A stretch of 64,000 nt of DNA from Melastoma dodecandrum (taxonomy: Eukaryota; Streptophyta; Magnoliopsida; Myrtales; Melastomataceae): contig JARUPY010000397.1 in NCBI GenBank assembly GCA_029817715.1, forward strand, positions 5,084,001 through 5,148,000. The letters are read 5' to 3'. Each line of letters starts with the position of its first letter. Positions within the stretch are counted from its first letter, which is position 1. Under the pieces are notes generated by a model. It was not told where the DNA came from. It saw only the letters and a list, made by a program, of their open reading frames with translations, and did no database searches. The position numbers and the translations under genes were made by a program. Below, in pieces: positions 57,030-64,000 of this stretch.

Positions 57030-57289
57030 TGATGAAGTAGCATAGTGAAAATGGGATAAATCACAAAAAACTAGGAGAAAACGAATAAAATAAAGAAAAC
57101 GATAGAGAATTCTAGAATTTATAAAAAAATCTCAAGAAATTTTTAAATTCAGATAATACGTAAAAATAACAAATGCCCTATTTAGAAACTCTAAGGCTTT
57201 ATTTATACTTAAAAAGAAAATTTAATGTGATATTCGTAAAATATTCATAATATTATAAAATCTAAAAATAATATTATGCTCCTGAGTCA
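57030..57289 (-). repeat. 5' LTR of the PHD-carrying retroelement
   Basis: 260 bp, partner of 52342-52603. Its inner end is followed by the decayed primer-binding site on the minus strand. Confidence 0.85.
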
Positions 57290-57294
57290 ATCCT

Positions 57295-57640
57295 TAGACA
57301 CAAAAGTATGATCCCTTGGAGCGATTACCGAGCATAATGGGCCAACTCACGATCGGCTTTGGCAAAGGATATACAAGGCGCATACTTGAACTTCAAAGCA
57401 TTTAGAAGTCGTAGGCCACTGATTATCAAATACTTGAAAAATCAAGTTTGTCCCCGGCTAATAATCATATGCAGGACGACTACCTACAAGTAGTCAGGCC
57501 TCACAAATTATGTACCCTAGTGCTCCAATACACACAGGCGTGCGTGCAATGATTTCCTCTAATATACGTCTTGCACGCTCCCACCAGACACCCTAACAAC
57601 CTACTCAACTTACATAAGTAAATTAACCTCTGAAAACCAG
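57295..57640. other. SMR gene 3' flank
   Basis: About 345 bp probably holding the 3' untranslated region of the SMR gene. The retroelement inserted ~350 bp beyond its stop codon. Nothing else seen. Confidence 0.45.
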
Positions 57641-60600
57641 TCAACCGCTATCACTGTCCGAATCTACAAAGCTGTAATCCGTATGGCCATCAAGCTTCAA
57701 CATTATGGTGCCCCTGTTTTCTTCAATCCATTCTATCCCTTCCTTTTCTGCCAATTTCAAGACCTATCCATCACAAGACAAAGAAAACGATCCTGTGACT
57801 GAATCATCCGGGAAGATGCCAAACTTATGTTTCAAATTTAATAAAGTTTCTGATCAGACCGATTGCTTCAGCTTTGATTTGCCCATCCCATGTGTCCCGC
57901 AGCCAGTTATCACCCTTAGTTTCTTTATAGCTAAATGGAAACCAACAATAAATTCATCTGTATCAAGATATTCTTCCAGGAGAAACTGAAATCACCAGCA
58001 TTAAGTAACCCTCAATGCTTCAGGCAACAGCTAGAGGAGCAAATAAGGGACTACACGAATACTTACAAGGTAATAATAGATGGATCTTCAAAAGCTTCAG
58101 CGCTTGTTTCACATGTTGTCCATGCAAATCAATTGTCACAACATTCTCAATATTCTTGTTTCTGCAAATTATACAGATGCAAAAATTAACCAGAGAAAAT
58201 TGCACCCCTGGAAGAATCTTTCAATTGAAACAGGTATGACATGCACCTACCGAACGTTAAATATCTCCAGGCTAGCCTTCTCATCTGCTGCTTGTCCCAT
58301 TACAGAGTACTTTCTTCCCTATTAAAATCATAACACGATAAATGACTGATGATAGAAAAGAGGCTAAAATATCCATGCAATCCTAGACAAAGATAAAAGA
58401 AAAACAAGCCAGCATTGTCCACAAACAAGCAACATGAAGCAATATGCACCTGATCAGATAAGTAAGCTGCATAACTCTTATCTCCTCTGGAATATGCAGC
58501 TGCAGCCTTCACTCAACGTTCATTCCAAAAGATCCGTCCATGTTTATCACAGGTAACAGATAAAATTTCTATATTTGTCGAGACTTTGTATCGTCTCTGC
58601 CAAAGCATGAGAGACAAAAGAAAAGGTTTTACTTTTTGATAAGACGATTTCATTGAATCCCAGTGGTGTTGGGCCTTTGTCCTCAATAATGAATATTCAC
58701 CTCCTTCAGCTACAATTTCAAAAAGGTATAAACAAAAAATCAATACATACTGTATTTATTCTCAAGGCACTTTCTGCAGTATCTGTTTTGATCAGAAACA
58801 GAAATCCTAGGGTAAGTATCAAGCTGTTTCAACCTTCTTTTTTTTTTCTTTCTTAATTAAATTTATGTTGGTTAAACCCACAGTTCTCCACGACAATAGC
58901 ATGCAAAACTGACATCCCAAAAAAAAGTAGCTTATAAAATGAAGTCATCTGAACAAAGCCCTAATTATAACGACATGTCACGATTCATACCAGGAATAAC
59001 CGGAGGTTTAGTAGGGCAATCAGGAACATCATAACCACTGCCAAATGCACCCATTTTCTTGGCCATCTTTCGCCAATTCATCGTTTTCGGTGCATGGTGA
59101 GGGCTCTTGGAAACCTTGTAAAGACTTCCCAGCACCTCTTGGGAAGCATTTAGCTTACTATCACCGTTTGGTGGAAGAAACTGAATTTCAGGAATAGTAG
59201 ATGGTTCAGGACTATTCCTGCCACTTAAAAGAGAATATAAAATCACTATCAATCACCAGCTCATATCCACTATCAGGACTTTAGAATAAGACAAAAAAAG
59301 TAGGTTAACTGCACAATTTTTATGCTTCCCAAAAGTGAGAATATAGCACTCAATACCAGAAGAATATGAACATTACCTACGGTTCACGCCTATGGACCAT
59401 ATATTGTCAGGAAGTTCACCATCACATGAGTGAGAAGTGTAGTCAGATGCTGAATCATTGATCTGCCCCAAAAATCAGAATAATAACACATATCAGGAAA
59501 TATCCTAAATAACATTATAGTTTGATTTCCTTAAAGTGATTACAAACCCCTAAAACATTAAAGACAAACAAAAGTTAACAGGCACAATGAACAGGAGTCC
59601 CTTGTTCCACTGAAACTTCAGTGAATTCATGGAGTCCCCATCCACAGAGATTCTTACACCATCTCCATTGTCCGGATGATTGGCGAAGACTATATTGGCA
59701 TGCTCATGGGAAGAAGCTGATAAATCCAGTAACACATCCAGAGCCTGCAAAGCATGAAGAGGAAAACAAATTGTAAGTATGCTACCGAACTGCACAAACA
59801 CAGGAGGCATATACCTGAATTTTCATACCCGTTCCACATCATAGGCACATTGACCTGAAAAAGAAAACAGTCGCTCAGTGTTGAAACCAGACAAAAACCT
59901 ATCAGTTCATACATTACAAACAACCAGGGATATTTTTTCGGATAAGTTAGTTGCATATCATGTCGTCCGAAAGCACAAGACCGTTTCAGTTAACAGGAAA
60001 CACAGCCAAATCCAGACATCAAAAGGCAAACCACGGCGCATGGAGTGATTCGATAGCATGTCAATTTACCCCACGATAGAGTAATTACTGTCCGTAACCC
60101 TCTTTTATCACTATTCCCATAGCGGGTCTCCTAGAAAATCGATCACCGTCTGGGCACCCTCTGCGTCACAATACCCATCAAAACAAAGAAAGGAAAGAAC
60201 TTGCTCACAGAGGACGTCTCTAACTACGGCGAAGCTAAGCTCGTTCTCCTCCCCGAGCATTGTGCAAAGGAACTGCACCTTCTCTTGGTTCTCGTCCTCA
60301 CGGTCGTGAATTTTCCGAAACCCCACGGGTTTGGACTCCACGCCCTTCCGCAGGTCAGCCTTTAGGTACTCCTTCCCGAGGACGGAAGAGACCGTGCCCG
60401 TGGAGGCAACGACCCTCTTCGGCTTGAAGCGGTCCCTCAGGCCATTCCTATCCCCAACGAAATCGGCCTCAACATACCCGTCACTGGATCCGGAGAGGGA
60501 GGAGCTCTTGCCGAAGACGGAATCGGAGGATGTCGAGCAGGTCCAGGGGTGGTCATCGGCCTCGGACAAGTTGGAGGCCAGGGTCTCGGACAAGCGGGAG

Positions 60601-60794
60601 GCGAGGGCCTCGGCACCTGGGTTAGGGTTACCGAGGATATCCTTGCAGGCAGAGGGGACATCCTCAGGGGAGACGGACTTGGCGAAGGCCTCGACAAGAG
60701 CCCCGATGAGGGCGGCCTCGGCATCGGCGACGGAGGGGAGAGGGGGAGTTGAATCCCGGGGTGGCTTCCTGTGCTTCTTCTTCTTCTTGTTCAT
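57641..60794 (-). CDS. DUF1771 and SMR-domain protein
   Basis: Many short exons on the minus strand. Exon 1 60794-60209 starts MNKKKKKHRK. Exon 2 is 59854-59829 (QCAYDVER). Exon 3 begins 59744 (ALDVLLDLSASSHEHA, a CUE-like segment joined across exons 1-3). Later blocks: SASDYTSHS (~59450), KSPHHAPKTMNWRKMAKKMG (~59110-59050), AQHHWDSMKSSYQK (~58690-58650) and AAAAYSRGDKSYAAYLSDQ (~58510-58455) of DUF1771, AADEKASLEIFN (~58295-58260), and the SMR domain NVVTIDLHGQHVKQALKLL (~58150-58095) plus LRVITGCGTHGMGKSKLK (~57915-57862). The last exon 57763-57641 ends VDSDSDSG. SMR domains bind or cut nucleic acids (LDLHG and TGxG motifs are present). Plant relatives include At5g58720-type proteins and SDE5, which acts in small-RNA pathways. 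Some middle splice sites are approximate. No definite damage seen. Confidence 0.82.
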
Positions 60795-61140
60795 GGAGGG
60801 AGGAGGGAATTGGAGACGGGCCAAAAGGACGGGAACACGCGTCCGGTGTTGACTCTTGGTGATTGCTGTGATCGGTAGTCGGTGGAGGGAAGGTCCCGTA
60901 CGTCGTTTTAATTGGGGTAGGAAAGGTTGGATTCGGGTTCGCTTCCTTGTTGTCAATATTTAGATCCATATTTAATTTAACGATTACGTGATATTATCTT
61001 TTTTAGGATAAGCCAAAATAAACAAATTCATAATCCAACTATTTATACTCTTGGCTTTTCATAATCCAACTGGTTCTACATGTTATATTTCTGAAAAAAT
61101 CAATTAATCGATCAGCAAAGTTAATTAAAGATAAAATATT
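60795..61140. other. SMR gene upstream region
   Basis: About 350 bp. The 60795-60956 stretch continues the open frame upstream of the chosen ATG but is Arg/Pro-rich and unlike the family, so it is treated as leader. The rest is AT-rich. Confidence 0.45.
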
Positions 61141-61149
61141 ACAGAGGTT

Positions 61150-61795
61150 TGTACTTATGTACGGTTGGTTTTTAAAAAATTTTGCGAAAAACGATCGAAT
61201 TTTCTAAAATTACCTGAAAACACGCTCACAAATAACAACCCGCCCTCCGTGTAAAATAGCATGGACGGGTTCTCAAAATCCGCCCCTATGCGCTATAGAA
61301 ACTCTGCATCAGGGAAGTCGACATTAGGGTTTAGGGTGAATTGGGGGAATATGGGTCGGGAGAGGAGAAGATCCCGACTGGTTAAGTCGTGTGGGGGGCG
61401 GGTTTTCGAAACCCGCCCCTAGTTGAAATAGAACAATGGGCGGGTTTTTTTGAAATAGAACAAGGGGCGGGTAACCCGCCCCTTGTTGACATAGGAGAGG
61501 GGCCGGTAGCCCCTGTCCTGAGTTGGGCAAAATTTGCCAAGTCCCCGGGGGCGCGTTTTGGTAACCCGTCTTCATGGAAGGGCGGGTTCTCAAAATGCGC
61601 CATCATGCGGAGTTTTCATAGCGCATAGGGGCGGGTTTTGATAACATGCCCCTACCATTTTATAAAATCCGCCCTCTTTGTTATTTGGGAGGCGTGTTTT
61701 CAGAATGCGCCCCATCGACGGTATTCAGGTAATTTTAGAAACTTCGACCGTTTTTCGTAAATTTTTTTAAAAACCAACGGTACATCCGTTCAAAT
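61150..61795. mobile_element. Foldback/MITE-like element with GC-rich core (~640 bp)
   Basis: Left end GTACGGTTGGTTTTTAAAAA (61157 on) and right end in reverse complement GTACCGTTGGTTTTTAAAAA match. Homology runs on through GCGAAAAACGATCGAATTTT-like sequence and CTAAAATTACCTGAA for ~70 bp each side. The core repeats GGGCGGGTTTT and its complement AACCCGCCCC many times in both orientations. No protein is encoded. A related end sits at ~19.34 kb. Confidence 0.75.
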
Positions 61796-62439
61796 CTCAA
61801 ATATTACAAATAGAAAATATAGTTTCAAAATTTAAAAAATAAATTTCGATTTTACTAAAAAATATCAAATTTACAGGAAAAACACCAAGCCCGACTTCTT
61901 CAATCGGGGGAATACCATATGGTTTCAATCATTGAATTGGATCTTTCCCGCTCTTTGAATTACATTGGGACGCAAGATTCCCACCAAACACACCAGCGAG
62001 GCTGAACTCTCAGATTCACAACTCACAAACCCACCAACGTCACAGTTTACAGCAACAACCATCAAACTACATCACATTCATAGCTATGATGAAAAACACC
62101 CTTCTACTACACCACAATCATAGCTATGATGAATAGCCCTTCACCCAGAGCATTCGCCTTCACCATCTCCAAAGATTTCCCCCCCCTCCCTCTTATCCTT
62201 CTTCCTGCCTCCTAATATCTGTATTTTCCTATGGGGACCACTGCGTCATTGATGGTTGCTTGCTCTGTTGTGCTGTGCGTGCGGTTGTTGAGTGATTCTG
62301 TTGCTCATTCCTTCTATTTACATTCCTTCCCTTGTTTTATTCTTCTTTTTGTCATTCAGGTCCTTAATCAGCTGCAACACCCCTCAGCTGACTTCCAAGA
62401 CTGGGCCTTCGTCTCCTCCGGCCCAGACCATCTCCTTAC
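61796..62439. other. Intergenic DNA or chromovirus 3' region
   Basis: A direct repeat of CACAATCATAGCTATGATGA-like sequence occurs around 62073-62130. The 3' LTR of the chromovirus that enters from the right may begin here, but its partner lies outside the window, so it cannot be delimited. Confidence 0.4.
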
Positions 62440-63972
62440 TTAGTTAGCCACAAGATCTGTGTGGTCTGCAGCATCAGGCCCCTTTTGTTGCACTTTATCA
62501 GCAATAAGGTAAGTTCCCGACAAAGACTTCAACTCAACCCCCACTTCCAGTTCGTCTGTTCTGCTTGCCCTAACTCCAGCTCCCCCTTTCTCCAAATTGC
62601 CTCTAGCTGCATCCAACCCATCTTCACCCACATGCACCTCATGCATCAATGCATCCCTCTCAGAATCACCCTTGTCCTCAAGGGTGAGATCTGGAAATCG
62701 CGATTCGAGATCCTGTAAGTACTCCCAAGTAGCTGCCTCTTCCGTCTCATTCTCCCACTGGACTAACACTTGGGTTGCTGCTGCATTTCCACGTTTAACT
62801 AACTTCATTTGCAGGATATACTGAGGTCGTCGTGACCCCGAGCGAAACGGCAGCTCCCGAGAACCTTGTGCTCCCCCGATCACCTTCTTGAGCCTCGAAA
62901 CATGGAACGTGGGATGAACCTGAGAGCCCTTTGGTAAGTCCAAACGGTAAGCCACTTTTCCCACTCGATCAAGTACCTTGTAAGGTCCATAGTATAGGGG
63001 GGCTATTTTACTGCTGCCGCGATTCTCTACTGAGCTTTGTCGATAAGGCTGAAGTTTAACATAGACCAAGTCTCCAATTTGAAACTCCCTGTCACTCCTC
63101 CTCTTATTGGCCTGTTGTATCATCCTGTTTTGAGCACGATGGATATGAAATCGAAGCAATCTTATCATTTCCTCCTTATCCTGTAGCTCTCTGTCAACCA
63201 CCCTATTAGATGTTGTCCCCGCAATGTAGGGTAGATGTATAGGAGGTGAATAGCCATATAATGCCTCGAAAGGAGACATTTTAATAGTAGAGTGATATGT
63301 AGTGTTGTACCACCATTCCGCAAGAGGTAGCCATTTATTCCAAGAATCAGGACAGTCGGTGCACATGCACCTAAGATACGTCTCGAGGCACCGATTTACC
63401 ACCTCTGTCTGACCGTCCGTTTGAGGATGATAGGCCGTAGACATCCGTAGTTCCACTCCCTGTAGACGAAATAAGCTCTGCCAAAATTCGCTTAGGAAAA
63501 TAGCATCACGATCACTGACTATGGTACTGGGCAAACCATGCAGTTTGAATATATTGCCAAGGAATACTTCAGCCACTGTTTTGGCAGTAAAAGGATGTTT
63601 CAAAGATAGGAAGTGGGCATATTTAGTTAACCTGTCAACCACCACCATTATCACCTCCCTTCCTTGTGATTTAGGTAATCCCGACACAAAGTCCATGCTT
63701 ATATCTGCCCACACAGCCATGGGAATAGGGAGAGGCTGCAAAAGACCAGGACATGCGACCTGGTCATATTTGCACTTCTGGCATACTTCACATGTCCTTA
63801 TATATGTTTTGACGTCTTCATCCATTCCTCTCCAATAGCAGAAACTGGAAATCCTTTTTGTGGTGGCAAGTACACCCGAATGCCCACCCAATGAGGTTGT
63901 GTGAAACATTCTGATTATGTTTCTTCGTAGTTCCCCAGATGACCCTACTACCAATTTCTCCTTCCTCGTCAA
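62440..63972 (-). CDS. Chromovirus integrase and chromodomain, cut by window edge
   Basis: An open frame of 510 codons with no internal stop encodes the C-terminal part of a Ty3/gypsy pol. The zinc-binding domain has HTTSLGGHSG and CEVCQKC. The DDE residues lie in ISMDFVSGLP, VSDRDAIF and GQTEVVNRC. A GPY/F-type region (PLYYGPYKVLDRVGKVAYRL) and VHPTFHVSRLKK follow. The chromodomain contains TQVLVQWENETEEAATWEYL. A long acidic tail ends at 62440. Chromodomains guide integration into heterochromatin. The frame begins in mid-pol near the window end; upstream gag and RT are not included. It differs clearly from the 12-16 kb element, so it is a separate family. Confidence 0.92.
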   Translation of the reverse strand: MTRKEKLVVGSSGELRRNIIRMFHTTSLGGHSGVLATTKRISSFCYWRGMDEDVKTYIRTCEVCQKCKYDQVACPGLLQPLPIPMAVWADISMDFVSGLPKSQGREVIMVVVDRLTKYAHFLSLKHPFTAKTVAEVFLGNIFKLHGLPSTIVSDRDAIFLSEFWQSLFRLQGVELRMSTAYHPQTDGQTEVVNRCLETYLRCMCTDCPDSWNKWLPLAEWWYNTTYHSTIKMSPFEALYGYSPPIHLPYIAGTTSNRVVDRELQDKEEMIRLLRFHIHRAQNRMIQQANKRRSDREFQIGDLVYVKLQPYRQSSVENRGSSKIAPLYYGPYKVLDRVGKVAYRLDLPKGSQVHPTFHVSRLKKVIGGAQGSRELPFRSGSRRPQYILQMKLVKRGNAAATQVLVQWENETEEAATWEYLQDLESRFPDLTLEDKGDSERDALMHEVHVGEDGLDAARGNLEKGGAGVRASRTDELEVGVELKSLSGTYLIADKVQQKGPDAADHTDLVAN

Positions 63973-64000
63973 TTTGCCTTGGGAATAATTAAATTTAGAG

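Larger units (their letters stand above)
52342..57289 (-). mobile_element. LTR retroelement carrying a PHD-finger gene (4948 bp)
   Basis: Two direct repeats of ~260 bp (52342-52603, 57030-57289; about 85% alike by eye) start TGATGRAGTAGC and end RTCA in plus sense, giving TG...CA ends. They are flanked by ATCCT. In minus orientation the right LTR is followed by ATTGGCATTAGAAC, a decayed Met-tRNA primer site (three transitions from TGGTATCAGAGC). A purine-rich GAGGAGAT lies just before the left LTR. No reverse transcriptase, integrase or protease motif was found inside. Instead a PHD-finger and coiled-coil coding region occupies 52.79-54.72 kb. This is the build of a non-autonomous large LTR derivative. 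Confidence 0.85.
52337..57294. repeat. 5-bp target site duplication ATCCT
   Basis: ATCCT at 52337-52341 precedes the left LTR and ATCCT at 57290-57294 follows the right LTR. The exact match fixes both ends of the element. Confidence 0.88.

Overview
This window is nuclear DNA from a flowering plant. The genes have many introns and plant-specific types: CAP10/DUF821 glucosyltransferase, LBD, ALOG, plant PI-PLC, plant-type E1 and pyruvate decarboxylase. There are plant LTR retrotransposons (Ty3 chromovirus and Ty1/copia), a Mutator-like transposon and a nuclear tRNA-Gly. First exons are GC-rich against AT-rich surroundings, as in monocots and some early-diverging lineages, but I cannot name the species.

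Layout. 1-2.5 kb: AT-rich, no gene seen. 2.5-5.5 kb: relic of a copia polyprotein, tRNA-Gly(GCC), and the 3' part of a decayed PP2C gene resembling the photosystem II core phosphatase. 6.3-10.4 kb: an intact divergent pair, a mitoferrin-like mitochondrial carrier (-) and a CAP10 O-glucosyltransferase (+). 11.2-18.9 kb: a PI-PLC gene broken inside its first coding exon by a chromovirus with a 5-bp target duplication. 19.8-22.1 kb: intact pyruvate decarboxylase. 23.6-26.1 kb: a cluster of inverted MITE-like repeats around a truncated LBD gene. 26.2-31.5 kb: a short BAG-domain gene (+) converging on an intact ubiquitin-activating enzyme E1 (-). 32.0-32.3 kb: one exon of a Raf-like kinase. 33.08-42.43 kb: a complete 9.3-kb Mutator-like element with ~760-bp terminal inverted repeats, a 9-bp target duplication, a broken FAR1/SWIM transposase and a Ulp1-type protease gene. 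42.73-47.59 kb: a copia element with identical LTRs but a damaged polyprotein. 48.1-48.7 kb: a broken ALOG gene. 52.34-57.29 kb: a retroelement with LTRs and target duplication that carries a PHD-finger/coiled-coil gene instead of a recognisable pol. 57.6-60.8 kb: an SMR/DUF1771 gene (-), with a decayed copy of its last exon near 50.9 kb. 62.4-64 kb: the pol end of a second chromovirus, cut by the window edge.

Working host genes appear to be the carrier, glucosyltransferase, pyruvate decarboxylase, BAG protein, E1 and SMR protein. They act in separate pathways (mitochondrial iron import, secretory-pathway glycosylation, ethanolic fermentation, chaperone regulation, ubiquitin activation, RNA- or DNA-linked SMR function). 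Nothing suggests a functional cluster. From memory, UBA1, MIT1 and PBCP are also close neighbours in Arabidopsis (At2g30110, At2g30160, At2g30170), so part of this order looks like ancient synteny that transposons have since enlarged and damaged.
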